Of a stretch of 64,000 nucleotides of DNA, positions 21,376-48,197 are shown piece by piece. The DNA is from Littorina saxatilis (taxonomy: Eukaryota; Mollusca; Gastropoda; Littorinimorpha; Littorinidae): the NCBI RefSeq assembly GCF_037325665.1, contig NC_090247.1:23299093-23363092 (forward strand). The letters run 5' to 3'. The notes under the pieces were generated by a model. The model was not told where the DNA came from, ran no database searches, and saw nothing but the letters and a program-made list of their open reading frames with translations. Position 1 is the first letter of the stretch; every line of letters starts with the position of its first letter. Both the position numbers and the translations under genes were made by a program.

Positions 21376-24022
21376 TTAAGAACAGCCTTTATGCATAGGC
21401 CTGATGATCATATTGTTCAATCTGTGTCTGTTACACACGCCTTAGCCTCAGATCATTTTTGTGTTTTGTTTGATCTGATGACCCAGTGTCCTCCTCCTCC
21501 ACCCATGTTTAAGTCTGTCCGCTGTCTCCGTACGATGGATAAAGACGCTTTTAGGGACGAGCTGCAGAACGCGCTGCCCCCCTCCCCCTCCGCTGACCAA
21601 CTTGATGCCACACTTCGTGCTGCTCTTGATGTTCATGCCCCCGTTTCACGTCGCCCTGTCCGTCCGTCCAAGTCCGCACCGTGGTATTCCGATATCTGTG
21701 TCGAACTGCGTGATGCCAAATGTGACCGTAGGCGTGCTGAGCGCAGGTATCTCAAGACTGGTCTTACTGTTCATAAACAAATATTTCAAGGAGCAAAGGA
21801 CATTGTAACTAAGTTAGTACACGCAGCAAAGACAACCTTCCTCCAAACCCAGATTATTGCCTGCGATTCAAGCAAAAAACTGTTCGATATTTGCAGCCGG
21901 TTGACCGGCCGCAGTAAGGTATCCCCACTTCCCACTGTTTTCCCCGCTAGTCAGCTGCCAGATGTATTTAGTGAATATTTTATCAAGAAGGTTTCAGATA
22001 TTCGCTCTGAACTTGATCAGATGGGTGCACATTCTGCTTCCTCCAGTCATGTTGATGTTCCCACTGATTGTTCTTTTACATCATTTCAGCCAATCAGTGA
22101 AAAAGACCTTAAATCCATTATTCTGAAGTCAAAACCAACAACTTGTCCACTTGATGCCATACCCACACCACTGCTTTTTGAGAATCTTGATGTGTTGTTG
22201 CCAACTCTTACTCAAATTGTCAATGATAGCCTGTTATCTGGTGTTTTTCCATCATTGTTCAAAACTGCACTTGTCAAACCACTTCTCAAAAAACCTAGTC
22301 TTGATGTCAATATTTTGAAAAACTATCGTCCTGTATCTAATTTATCATTCTTGTCCAAAGTTTTTGAAAAGGTAGTTTTGAAGCAGCTGTTGTCATATTT
22401 GAACACCCATGATTTGATCTCGTACTCTCAGTCCGCTAATCGCCCTTCTCATTGTACTGAGACAGCCCTACTTAAAGTAATCAGTGACATTCTGTCTGCT
22501 CTGGATGGTGGTGATGTGTCAGTGCTTACCCTACTTGACCTTTCAGCAGCGTTCGACACGATTGATCATGTCACGCTTCTCCATAGACTTCAGACTCTGT
22601 ACGGCATCTCCGGTCCGCCGCTGGCATGGCTCGAGTCCTATCTCATTGGCAGGACTCAGGCTGTGCTTGTCGATGGCCAGATGTCTGCTCCAGCCCCACT
22701 TTCTTTCGGCGTTCCTCAAGCTGCAAGGTTCAGTACTCGGTCCCATCCTTTTCATCATGTACACTAAGCCCCTCTCCACACTGATTCAAAACCATTCTGT
22801 CTTAAATCAGTCTTTTGCTGATGACACCCAACTGTATAAATCCAGTCCCCCTGCAGAGACACATTCCGCCATCCAGACCATTCAGACATGCATCACTGAT
22901 GTTAAATCTTGGATGATCGATAACAAACTTAAGCTGAATGATGATAAGACTGAAGTCTTACTGTGCAAAAAGAAGAACACTACATTTCCCTCTCCCCAAC
23001 CCGTTTCTGTTCAAGTAGGCGACACCGACATTCTTTTCTCCCCATCAGCTAGAAACCTTGGATTCACCCTTTCATCTGACATGACCCTTAACAAACATAT
23101 ATCTTTAGTCTGTAGAGCAGCTTATTTTGAGCTTCGTAAGATCAGCACCATTCGCCACACACTCTCCTCTCAAACAACTAACACTCTTGTCTGTGCCTTT
23201 GTTCTTTCTAAACTCGACTACTGCAACTCTCTTCTCTCTGGCTGTCCTCTGTATCTCCTGCATAAACTACAAAAAGTCCAAAACTCGGCAGCACGCCTCA
23301 TTCTGAAAGCATGAAAACGAGATCACGCAACACCACTTCTTCACACACTGCACTGGTTACCTATTCAAGCCCGCATTGACTACAAACTGTCCACCCTCTG
23401 CTTTAACTTCTTTTCTGGCTCGTCTCCTGCTTACTTCTCTGAACTCCTCACCGTCTATTCTCCAGCAAGACAACTCCGTGCCTCTTCTGACTGTCGCATC
23501 CCCACCATTCCACACACCAAAACCAAAACATACGGACAACGCACTTTTACTTTCTGCGCACCCACACACTGGAATTCTCTCCCCTTTCACATCCGCCACT
23601 CTCAGTCACCCCAAGCATTCAAACGAGCACTTAAAACGCACCTCTTCAAGAAATACAACCCCTGATTTTGTTTTCTCAGTCCATCAGTAGGCTACATGTA
23701 GTGTATTTGTTGTTTTAGTGATAATGTGATAATGTGTATACACATTTAGGGCTGTTTTTCAGTATTAATAACATGTTCTGTTTGATTAAGGGTATTCAGC
23801 TGGTATTTCCGTGTTTTTACTACCTATTTTATTCATGTTTTTATTACTTAATTAGTGGAAGAATCTGTTGTAATGTATGTTTGATGGTGTATGCTTTTAA
23901 TCAAGCGTTGCTGACTATGAATGTAGATGTAAATGCTTGTATAACTGTGTTTGCATTTTAAATGTGTCAAGCGCAAAGAGCATAATTGTAAAGTTATGAT
24001 GTTGCGCTATATAAATGCTCAT

Positions 24023-24071
<49 letters not shown>
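21376..24071 (+). mobile_element. L2/CR1-type LINE, 5'-truncated
   Basis: Starts inside the endonuclease C-terminus (SDHFCVLFDL near 21448) and continues through reverse transcriptase to a 3' UTR. It ends GCGCTATATAAATGCTCATT plus an (ATT)n tail at 24026-24071, the tail style of L2/CR1 elements. The 5' half (ORF1 and most of the endonuclease) is absent, the usual result of incomplete reverse transcription. No clear target-site duplication is seen. Confidence 0.85.
21391..23664 (+). pseudogene. L2/CR1-type reverse transcriptase, broken
   Basis: Reverse-transcriptase motifs in order: LKNYRPVSNLSFLSKVFEKV, a fingers region ending TETALLKV, LLDLSAAFDTIDH (catalytic Asp), SFGVPQ..GSVLGPILF, SFADDTQLY (catalytic DD), then the thumb (NLGFTLSSDM) and the C-terminal region (LSKLDYCNSLLSG, NSAARLI, HWLPIQARIDYK). 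Two defects are visible. A 7-base insertion GCTGCAA at about 22720-22726 splits VPQ from GSVLG. A TGA at 23312-23314 lies where Arg is expected. After this stop the frame is still readable to the final KKYNP and TGA at 23662-23664. The family is CR1/L2 by motif style; the exact clade needs a tree. Confidence 0.85.
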
Positions 24072-24073
<2 letters not shown>

Positions 24074-24224
24074 GTGTGTGTGCCTGTGTCTGTTGTGTAT
24101 GCTTGTGAGGGTGTGGGTTTTTGTATGTGCGTGTGTGTGTATGCATGTGTGTATGTTTATGTGTGCGTGCGTACGTACATGCGTGCGTGCGTACATGCGT
24201 GCGTGCGTGCGTGAGTGTGTGTGT

Positions 24225-24260
<36 letters not shown>

Positions 24261-24300
24261 CCTACGTGCGTGCCTGCGTGAGTGTGTGTGGGTGCGCGCC
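24072..24300. repeat. TG/TGCG microsatellite
   Basis: Compound (TG)n, TGCG and TACG tract directly after the LINE tail. Cys/Val ORFs on the plus strand and His/Thr ORFs on the minus strand are artefacts. Confidence 0.85.
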
Positions 24301-24356
24301 GTGTGGGTGTTTGGTGAGAAATAAACGGAAACAGGCAAAAACATCGTCCGGTCAAG

Positions 24357-24362
24357 TTTATT
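24357..24362 (-). terminator. Candidate poly(A) signal of the Kunitz gene
   Basis: AATAAA on the minus strand, about 220 bases downstream of the Kunitz stop codon. Position and orientation fit a 3' UTR end; the motif alone is weak. Confidence 0.35.
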
Positions 24363-24579
24363 TAATTACGACAAGAAAGAAAGTAATCAGAGCTTAGTCA
24401 AGCCATGTTTAACCGGAAACTTGAAGGCAACACAAATCATGTTCTTCAAAGGAACAGCAACTAGACCGCTAGACCGCTTGACAAAAAGAAGAAGAAAAAG
24501 AAGAGTCAGTTCGTAATCTGATAAGAGGCTGTCACGAGCGAGTGTGCTCCCTGTCATCAGCCATGTTGAAATGATGACG

Positions 24580-24749
24580 TCACTTCGCACCGCAGGCCCT
24601 CAGACACTTCGCTCTGGTCTCAAAGTTGTTGGCGTTGCCCCCGCAACCACCATAGATGAACGAGACGCAGCCCTCTTTTATGTTGTAGTAAAATCTTGGC
24701 ATCCTTGCTCTGCACGGACCCGTTTGCCGAGGAAGCAAACATACCGCAC
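24580..24749 (-). CDS. Terminal exon of a Kunitz/BPTI-type inhibitor gene
   Basis: Minus-strand reading from 24747 gives [19 protein letters not shown], then [19 protein letters not shown], then [17 protein letters not shown] and TGA at 24582-24580. All six Kunitz cysteines are present with spacing 8-14-7-12-3; the second loop is one residue shorter than BPTI's 15. The [11 protein letters not shown] core is the family signature. The residue after Cys2 (P1) is Arg, which in this family suggests inhibition of trypsin-like serine proteases. An AG acceptor (24751-24750) precedes the exon, which starts with two bases of a split codon, so an upstream exon, presumably with a signal peptide, should lie to the right on the minus strand. 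I could not find it. Likely a secreted single-domain inhibitor or the last domain of a longer protein. Confidence 0.8.
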
Positions 24750-24879
24750 CTATTGGGACTAGAAGGAAGATGCGATTAACACCTTGCCTGCGGGTACAAT
24801 TTGATAATAATAATAACTATAATAATAACTGTTCTATTGCAAAAGTCCCGATTCGCAGCTCCAAACGCTGTACGATTCC

Positions 24880-24883
<4 letters not shown>

Positions 24884-24951
<68 letters not shown>
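24884..24951. repeat. (CA)n microsatellite
   Basis: About 34 CA units, probably in the intron or upstream region of the Kunitz gene. Confidence 0.95.
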
Positions 24952-24952
<1 letters not shown>

Positions 24953-25784
24953 CATACCAAGCTATTAAGCCATTCTGACGCTTATCAAGCCAAAGGTCCA
25001 GTACACCTAAGAATAATCGACATGTCGCGTAAAGCAGTCATTCAGTCATTGCTGAAATACAGCGGTTTTTTGTCATGGTACCCCTCAAAATAGACGCAAA
25101 AACCTCTCGTTTTCTACTGCTCATGCGCTTCACACCTGCATCAGTAGAAATGACATTACACAAGATATACGCAAGATGGCAAAACAAAACAACCTGTTCT
25201 GGATGGATAACCGATTTGGCTTTCTACTCGTGTGTCAAAGTTGCCAAGTTGCAACGATTCTACTTTTTTGTCGATTTTATAAATGGTACCTGACGGGTTT
25301 TTTCAGGTCGATTTTGGGGGTACCCTTATTTCGGCGGCGGTCACGTGATCGCCAAGTGGAGGTCCTTTTAATGGCACAGAAAGCTTGAATGAAATGACAA
25401 CGGAATGAACGTTTAAGTTGGGGTACGTGAATGGGTGCAATACTTTTGTTGCCTAGTTTAGTTTACAGATGTAGTTGGTGGAATAAATGATCGTTTGCTT
25501 TAGAAAAATTTGGTGCGATAATTTTTTGCAAGATTTAGAAAAAGTGTTGTCATCGCATTCACCTTGCAACCAGAAAATATTCACACGGGCATCACACTGA
25601 ATCCTCGAAAGCGCATGTGGCGCAGACCAGTCATGACTTGAGGGATATATTTTCCGCGATTGAAAAGTTCTGAAGTTCAACTGTACAGTTGGCGGCAAAA
25701 GAAACGCAACACATTCGCGCCCACTGATTCATGTGATATTTCGTCATTTGCAAATTGTCGTAAGATATCAACCAGATAAGGTGT

Positions 25785-25866
25785 GTCACGGTTTCAGTGA
25801 CACGAGTGGGAAAGGAACTCTTTGTGGGGCGCCTTTCCCAAATTGCAATGCAATAGACCTTTTTCA
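25785..25866. repeat. Dispersed repeat, copy A
   Basis: The stretch containing TTTCAGTGACACGA, AACTCTTTGTGGGGCGCCTTT and CAAATTGCAA recurs at 39147-39215 with roughly 80% identity by eye. Same strand in both places. Family unknown. Confidence 0.55.
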
Positions 25867-25920
25867 CTTAAATTTTGGCGCATGCGCTGTGAAGTTTATT
25901 GTCAGATCTACCGGAACTAG

Positions 25921-26094
25921 GGGGCAAAAGGAAAAATCGACAACGAGGCTTGGTGCAAAGTCAAGTGCGGAGACGACGAGGCAAACTGTTGTGTTTGCAA
26001 CTGCAAGTGCAACAGTGGAATGAAGAAAGAGAAATACGGTGGACAGAATTTGTCATTGTATGGCTTTCCGATGGGTGCAAGTGCGAAGGCGTAA
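25921..26094 (+). CDS. Possible exon for a cysteine-rich peptide
   Basis: After AACTAG at 25915-25920, which could be a 3' splice site, one frame is open for 57 codons to TAA at 26092-26094. It reads GAKGKIDNEAWCKVKCGDDE and then ANCCVCNCKCNSGMKKEKYG. Seven cysteines fall within 20 residues (C-x3-C-x6-CC-x-C-x-C-x-C), dense enough to suggest a disulphide-rich secreted peptide or metal-binding tail. The upstream frame is closed by the TAG itself, so a spliced upstream exon is needed. No homology is recognised. It could be chance, since the region has no other coding support; confidence is low. Confidence 0.3.
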   Translation, partial: GAKGKIDNEAWCKVKCGDDEANCCVCNCKCNSGMKKEKYGGQNLSLYGFPMGASAKA

Positions 26095-26297
26095 CAGCGA
26101 AGGACGCGATGGGTGCAAGCAATCCGACGACAGGGGTTTGTCGTGCCATTGAAAAGTCTGCTCGAGTCACTTCGTGTCTGTCAATGGCACGGCTATCAGC
26201 GATGCCAACTACGTTGACTTCGTACCCACCCTTAATCTTGGATTTCCCCCTCCGCACTCTCTACCTCTCTCTCTCTCTCGCATGATACCGTATACAC

Positions 26298-26415
26298 ATA
26301 CACGGATGTTTTTCTGTGTGTGAGTTTGTGTGTACGATACAGTGTGTACGTATGCGTTTGTGCGTGTGTGTGCGTGTGTGTGTGTGTGCGGTGTGTGTGT
26401 GTGTGTGTGTGTAAT

Positions 26416-26480
<65 letters not shown>
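26298..26480. repeat. TG and GA microsatellites
   Basis: (TG)n with TGCG variants to about 26412, then (GA)n 26417-26477. Confidence 0.9.
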
Positions 26481-26482
<2 letters not shown>

Positions 26483-26897
26483 AGTAATTGAATTTGGCTT
26501 TTACCGAATGAAAACTATTGTCAAAAACAGTGCATTAAGAACTAAAACCAACCAACCATAAAATAAAAAGCACCCTCCATCCCTTTTAACTGTCTCTCTC
26601 TTCTGCTTTCTCGCGCTTTTTCTGTCTGTCAATCCCCCCCTCTCTCTCTCCCCCCCTCTCATTTCATAAAAGAATTTGGGAGACAAGAAAAGGTTTCAAT
26701 ATCCTCGGTTATACCTTGTGTCAATATTTCCATTTACAAATATATGCAATAACACTGTCTTACAATTAGTCAAAAACAAAGCCCTTTTTTTCTAAAAAGA
26801 TAAAAATCCGAAAGAAACAACTGAAAATCATGCAGAGACTTTCTTCCGAAAATTACAAATCTCTGGCAAATTGAAAGGAACAACAAAATATTCCTTC

Positions 26898-26996
26898 AGA
26901 GAGAGCGAGAGAGAGAGAGAGAGAGAAGAGAGAGAGGGAGAGAGAGAGAGAGAGAGAGAGAAAACTCGGAACTCAGAATGGTTTATTACATTAAGG

Positions 26997-27029
<33 letters not shown>

Positions 27030-27111
27030 CAGAGAGAGAGAGACAGAGTGAGTGAGCGAGCGAGTGAGCAAGAGAGAGAGATAGAGAGAGATAGAGAGAG
27101 TCACACACACA

Positions 27112-27143
<32 letters not shown>
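26898..27143. repeat. GA and CA microsatellites
   Basis: Interrupted (GA)n to about 27098 followed by (CA)n to 27143. It lies immediately upstream of the proposed first exon of the PAN-Sushi-galectin gene, so it would sit in or next to its 5' UTR or promoter. Confidence 0.9.
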
Positions 27144-27176
27144 GGAGGGGGTTATAGGAAGAGAGACTATAGGACT

Positions 27177-42428
<15,252 letters not shown>

Positions 42429-44261
42429 GTGTCTTCGCAGTCCTTGACCCCTCAGGATGACCTCTACCTTCTTTCGTGGATCACTGGTGTCACGTGACTT
42501 CTCCTTCATCCTTGACCACTTCCTCTCGGATGACCTTCACCTATCTCCATGGAACTCTGGTGTCATGTGGCTCTCCACAGTCCTTGACCTTTCTGATCTA
42601 CGGCTGACCTTTACCTTCCTTCATTTACTTCTGGATGTGTTTAATAGTTTTGTGGGAGAAAGAAAATTCTGTCTATCTTACACATCTGCAAAGAACTTTT
42701 TAATCCCATGGACTTTTGATCGTTTTTGACTTTTTGAATACCAAGGTGTCTTCTGATTCAGGTGAACAAATGGCCACATCAAAATAACGGCTAATATTCT
42801 ACAGTACGAATGTACTAACCACTTGCTAGATAAGCGTGGGGGGAAGTAAATAGAATACATATTGGAACATAGCAAGAAAATACTATTCAACGCACGTTCG
42901 TATGTTTTATACCATTTTATTTAACTAGATTTACCTTGTGCAAATGCAGTTTTGTTCATGTAGAGAAGTGCAAACCATTTCTCTGAATAATTGGACATTT
43001 CTTAACAAATTCGATTAGGGGAGACCGGGGCACCTTGGGTCACATTTGTTTTTTCAATTTTCCTTCTTACTCATAAATGAATGGACACAGAAGACCAGCA
43101 CGCAGTTGAACACAAACTTTGATCGCTCAAGAACACAAAGAACAAACAAATGAGTGTATATTTGGACCACTTTTGGCACATTCTATGTTCGAAATCACAA
43201 CCCAGAATGACCAAACCTGCCCCGTGGCTGGGGCGGGTTGGGTCAAAGTCTGGAGCAACTTGGGTCATCTGTGATATGAAGTCAAAACTCATAACTGTCA
43301 AATCAAACACAGTACATGTAGTAACTTTTTCTTCACTGTCTTCACACAGTATCCAATTATCTACAATTAAAAATATATATAAATATATAAAATATATTAA
43401 AAAAACACTTGCACAACTGACCATCTTTAGAAAGTCAGTCAACTCAATGAAGCGGAGAGATAGCACGACAATGAAGATAAAGTACAATCATGTGTATGGG
43501 TTTTTTGAAAGCTCTTCACTCTTTTTTCCTGGTCCTCGATAAAAACACACGAAGAAAAAGGGTTTTGTTTGTCATAAAAAGTCATATTTGAAGGACTTAT
43601 GGGTCAGAATTGACATTTTTTGCGACTTTTAGGGTAAAACATGTTGTTGATGAAAAACATTCATTTTCCAAGATAATAAAGAAAGAACTTTAAATAGTGT
43701 CTTTTTTTTTTACTCTGAACAGGTCTCACAATGCAGTAACAGAGCAACGTTTTCATATGTATTAACAGCGTGTGTTCCCTGCGTAGATATTAAAGGCACA
43801 AAATAAATTTCGGAAAAAAACACGTTTCTGTACTTGTACAGAATCTCTAAAATTATTCTTCGATAAATCATAAAAAGTCTCCCTGGTACTGTGTAGAGAC
43901 ATCATTTCTGATGAAAATTTTTTTAAAAAAGCATTGACAGTTTTTGTGTAAAAAAACCCCAACGTTTCTGAGAAAACAGCGTCAAATGTTTTCAAAATGT
44001 TGTCAAAATGTTAATAGAATACTTTCAAAATGATCACTTTATTGCAAGAATGAGGTTGGCAATGACAACATTACATTGCGCAATGATTCTCTAAAATACT
44101 GAGAACCCAACACACGCTCTTGGACCAAAATTCCGTGCCATCTCTGGCCTAATAAACAAACGACAAAAAACAATGATGGTAATGACTTTTTAACCTGCGC
44201 ACAAACAAATGTTGAAATAAAACTAAGTGTGAAACAGCAAACACTCTCTGTCTCACTTTGT

Positions 44262-44405
44262 TTGTGTATGTCTGTGTGTGTATGTGAGTGTGCTGTGTGT
44301 TTGTGCGTGTGTGTGTGTGTGTGTGCGTGCGTGCGTGCGTCTGTGTGTGTGTGCGTCTGTGTGTGTCTGTGTGTGTGTGTGTGCGTGTGCGTGTGTGTGT
44401 ATGGT
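44262..44405. repeat. TG/TGCG microsatellite
   Basis: TG tract with TGCG and TCTG interruptions inside the 43.0-45.2 kb element. Confidence 0.9.
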
Positions 44406-44451
44406 AGGTTGTAAGCTTCTAATCTTCATGCGGTACGGTTGCACGCTGGCT

Positions 44452-44612
44452 TGGCAGGGCCGGACCAAGTTCGTTTGAGGGGGGGGGGGGGGGGGTTCCA
44501 ACTGAAGGCAGGGGTCCAAAGTCCACATTTGTTTTTCTCTGAGAGGTACATTGGATGGCCAGGGGGGGGTTCAGGAACCCCCCCCCCCCCCAGATCCGGC
44601 CCTGCTTGGGGA
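44452..44612. mobile_element. Small G/C-rich inverted-repeat element
   Basis: GGCAGGGCCGGACCAAG at the left and, in reverse, the same GCAGGGCCGGA at the right, enclosing poly-G and poly-C runs and GGTTCAGGAACC. About 160 bases, MITE-like. Confidence 0.5.
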
Positions 44613-45237
44613 TGTCATTCACAACCTTCAAGGAGAGAGTTCTTCTCCTCGTCTAACAAGACACTAACCGGAAGTTATGGTTTCACCCACAAACCGTGGC
44701 CTTCACCTTGGGTCTTTTAATTAATCTGGAGCACGGGGTCCTGCAAGTCGTGAATAGCAGAACTTCGATGTCATTTGTCAACACAAAAAACAAAAAACAT
44801 ATCCCGGGCAGGTTGGGTCACACACGGGGCACCTTGAGTCAGTGACCCAAGTTGACCGACCCAACCTGCCCCGAACTGGGTAAGGTTCTGAATTTGACAA
44901 TTTCACTTGAATAAGATGCTATCAGCAAATATCAAATATACAGAGAGTATACCAAATTATTTATCTACAATTCCTATACACAATAAGAACAACATACGGT
45001 AAAATATTGCGACTAGGAAAACAGTTACAAGCAACCAAAAGTTCACTTACACTGAGTCCAAAAACGTGGGGCAGATGCTGTGTTTGGCCGCCGTTTGTAA
45101 TTTCTTCATGAAACAATGGGGTTTGTTATTCAAAAACAAGAAATAAATAAGGAACGCGGTAAAACTCACATGTATAAGGTTAAAAGGGCTGTGACCCAGG
45201 GTACCCAACAACCAAAGTTCCCCGGTCTACCCTAGTT

Positions 45238-45710
45238 GTAGACCACTCATTTTTCAAGCTATGTCAAAAATATTAACATCAAGTCCCTTGCAAACAAATT
45301 AAACTACAGGCAGTTTCCCACCCCTACACCCTACATTCTGTGCTCGTCATTCTGCATTTCCCACACTCATGAATATTAATAAGTTTGTTTTAGATGAAAG
45401 CATGCTGAGCTTTCACTTTTTGAATACGCAAAATATACGGTGACACAAGTATGTTTGAATACAACAACAAATAGGTTAAATCACTACACTAAGAAGATAT
45501 AGATTTCTTGGAGGAATGCAAGAATGTAATGGATTCAATTCCTGCAGGGAACAACGCATCAAACACGCATCTGACTCACACCTAACTCACACCTGGTCAT
45601 TCCTTCACATCCAGAAATTGCAATCCAAAAACAGAAATAAACAACAATAATTGTATTATTCAATATCTTACATATATTTTACGAACATACAGACACATAA
45701 TTATATACAC
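45238..45710. other. No gene recognised
   Basis: AT-rich, no coding or repeat signal apart from the target-site duplication at its right end. Confidence 0.5.
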
Positions 45711-46085
45711 TTTCTTTCTTTCTTTATTTGGTGTTTAACGTCGTTTTCAACCACGAAGGTTATATCGCGACGGGGAAAGGGGGAAGATGGGATAGAGCCA
45801 CTTGTCAATTGTTTCTTGTTCACAAAAGCACTAATCAAAAATTTGCTCCAGGGGTTTGCAACGTAGTACAATATATTACCTTACTGGGAGAATGCAAGTT
45901 TCCAGTACAAAGGACTTAACATTTCTTACATACTGCTTGACTAAAATCTTTACAAAAATTGACTATATTCTATACAAGAAACACTTAACAAGGGTAAAAA
46001 GAGAAACAGAATCCGTTAGTCGCCTCTTACGACATGCTGGGGAGTATCGGGTAAATTCTTCCCCCTAACACGCGGGGGGTCCACA
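45711..46085 (-). mobile_element. Retroposon (type C SINE-like), full length
   Basis: Read on the minus strand it starts GTGGACCCCCCGCGTGTTAG, contains CAGCATGTCGTAAGAGGCGA and ends GACGTTAAACACCAAATAAA with an (AAAG)n tail at 45711-45725. Flanked by the 9-base duplication TATATACAC at 45702-45710 and 46086-46094. No tRNA-like head that I can see. A 5'-truncated copy lies at 47420-47490. Confidence 0.85.
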
Positions 46086-46094
46086 TATATACAC

Positions 46095-46445
46095 AATGTT
46101 TAAATATCATAATCAAACAGTCAAGAAGTCGACTGATTATAAACAATCAATGATTATAAACACCTTTACAAAGAAGACTGAGAACGAAATTCCCAGTGTC
46201 CTCAAACACATAGTACACACACACTGCTGCAACAGCAGTCTCGAAGATGATGTCCAAAAGTTCGCTGAACTAAAAGAATTACTAACAACACTTGTCGACG
46301 ACGAATACACACAACTATCGACGCATAATTCGGGTCACTGGATTAACAGGCTGGCCAACAGGTAACCAAGCACGAATATTCCTCACACGGTATTCTTCTT
46401 CTTCTTCTTCTTCTTCGTTCATAAGCTAAACCTCCCATTTTCAAT
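46095..46445. other. No gene supported
   Basis: One 89-codon plus-strand ORF (46096-46365) with ordinary composition and no recognised domain; a (TTC)n run near 46391. Confidence 0.4.
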
Positions 46446-46665
46446 CATGTTTTTGCACGAGTGGGTTTTTACGTGTATGACCGTTTTTACCCCGCTATTT
46501 AGGCAGTCATACGCCGCTTTCGAGGGGAACCATGCTGGGTATCTTCATGTTTCTATAACCCACCGAACTCTGACATGGATTACAGGATCTTTTCCGTGCG
46601 CACTTGGTCTTGTGCTTGCGTGTACACACGAAGGGGGATATGGCACTAGCAGGTCTGCACATATT
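46446..46665 (-). mobile_element. tRNA-derived SINE (type B), 5'-truncated
   Basis: Minus-strand copy of the SINE at 38839, retaining the 3' body (AAGACCAAGTGCGCACGGAA, TACACGCAAGCACAAG wording) to a tail near 46446, but not the tRNA head. Confidence 0.75.
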
Positions 46666-47419
46666 CAAATAAATGTTCAAATTTGACTGCATTTAAATTT
46701 CTACGAAAATAGAAAGGTAACAACTTTTTCTTCAAATGTTTAAAACATTTACACTGAAATATATAATGAAATTCATCTCCGAGTTCTCCAGACTGGCATT
46801 TAACGCATATTATTGTTTTGTTATGTGGTATATTTAATATTCGGCTTTTCTGAATTGGCAATTTATGACTTAATGTTCTAAAGCGTAAAAAAGAGAGTGC
46901 TAGGTTATTGGGTAAAATGTTCAAATAATTTTCAAATATAAATGTATCTTTAAACAATCTATAATTCAAACAAGTTTCTTTTTCATTTAATTCCGAAAAC
47001 CACGATTGTATATGTATTGATCTTTTAGGCATTGCAACGTTTTCAATTTAAACCATTTTTCGGAACATCGTAAATTAAACTGGTCACGTCAAAAACCACT
47101 AAGACCAAGAGCATTTAAAGTTGTTTCAACATGTTTTAAATAGGGTGCTTCATATATGTTATTTACATAGAGGCGATGCAAAAAATGGTACAATACATTT
47201 GAAAACTTATTACTATTATTACAATCCACCAATTTAACCAAAACACTAAATATTCTATTTTTAACTAGGACATCTAGTGGAAATTTGCCTAATTCGCCTA
47301 ATACCATACACGTTGGGGTCGACTTTCTCAATTTCAAAATAATCTTATAAAAACGAAGCTGCAGTTTAGTTGCAAAATTTACCAAATTTGGGCCCCATAC
47401 TTCACAGCCGTATAACATC

Positions 47420-47490
47420 TTTCTTTATTTGGTGTTTAACGTCGTTTTCAACCACGAAGGTTATATCGCGACGGGGAAAGGGGGAAGCCA
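47420..47490 (-). mobile_element. Type C retroposon, 5'-truncated copy
   Basis: Only the 3' end of the 45711-46085 family (GTTGAAAACGACGTTAAACA with AAAG tail, read on minus). TATAACAT occurs on both sides (47411-47418 and about 47491-47498), a short target duplication inside the LINE. Confidence 0.75.
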
Positions 47491-47527
47491 TATAACATAA
47501 TTAGTGCAACTATTCTATCAAACAATT

Positions 47528-47818
47528 ACCGGCACGTTTGGCCTAGCGGTAAGGCGTCCGCCCAGTGAGCGGGAGGTCGTGGGTTCGAACCCCGGCCGGA
47601 TCATACCTAAGACTTTAAAATTGGCAATCTAGTGGCTGCTCCGGGGTTAGTGCTAGGACTGGTTGGTCCGGTGTCAGAATAATGTGACTGGGTGAGACAT
47701 GAAGCCTGTGCTGCGACTTCTGTCTTGTGTGTGGCGCACGTTAAATGTCAAAGCAGCACCGCCCTGATATGGCCCTTCGTGGTCGGCTGGGCGTTAAGCA
47801 AACAAAAAAACAAACAAA
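47528..47818 (+). mobile_element. tRNA-derived SINE (type A), full length
   Basis: A-box TTTGGCCTAGCGGTAAGGCG and B-box GGTTCGAACCCC spaced as in a tRNA gene, the conserved body, and a CAAACAAAAAAACAAACAAA tail. The target duplication ATCAAACAATT lies at 47517-47527 and 47819-47829. The tRNA-like head lacks a full cloverleaf and is not a working tRNA gene. Confidence 0.95.
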
Positions 47819-48197
47819 ATCAAACAATTCAATTTGAATATCTATATGGACAACGACAATTTTTTACACTTCTATAACAAACTAAACATTGCTCGAGAGG
47901 CCATATCAAATAACAACTTTTGTGTTTTATTAAACTTATTATTATGATTAAAAAATAAACCCAAAAAATTCATATTAAAAACCAAACACGACCTCAACGA
48001 ATTCATCTTTATATTTAAATAATGGCAATTTTCGTATTTTACTTCTTGAAAAAACAACTATTTTCGTTTTCTTGGCTATAACCCGCAAATTCCACTGATC
48101 GCAGTATTCGGACAACACATTAAGCGAGTCTTGTAATGCTTCTGGGGATTCTGCTGAAATGGCTGCATATAATAAAATATACATTTTAAACATCAGC

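Larger units (their letters stand above)
43014..45237. mobile_element. TIR element with GGTTGGGTCA-type subterminal repeats
   Basis: Ends are imperfect inverted repeats: GGGGAGACCGGGGCACCTTG at 43018 and, in reverse, GGTAGACCGGGGAACTTTGG at 45233. Related phrases recur inside: GGGGCGGGTTGGGTCAAAG (43225), GCAACTTGGGTCA (43257), GGCAGGTTGGGTCACACA (44808), GGGGCACCTTGAGTCA (44826), then the opposite strand ACCCAAGTTGACCGACCC and CAACCTGCCCC (44845-44873). No transposase ORF. Probably a non-autonomous DNA element; superfamily not assigned. Confidence 0.55.

Noticed and set aside
47530-47605. A functional tRNA gene
   Set aside because: A- and B-boxes belong to a SINE head with SINE body, tail and target duplication; the cloverleaf is incomplete. 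The same applies near 38845 and 37330.
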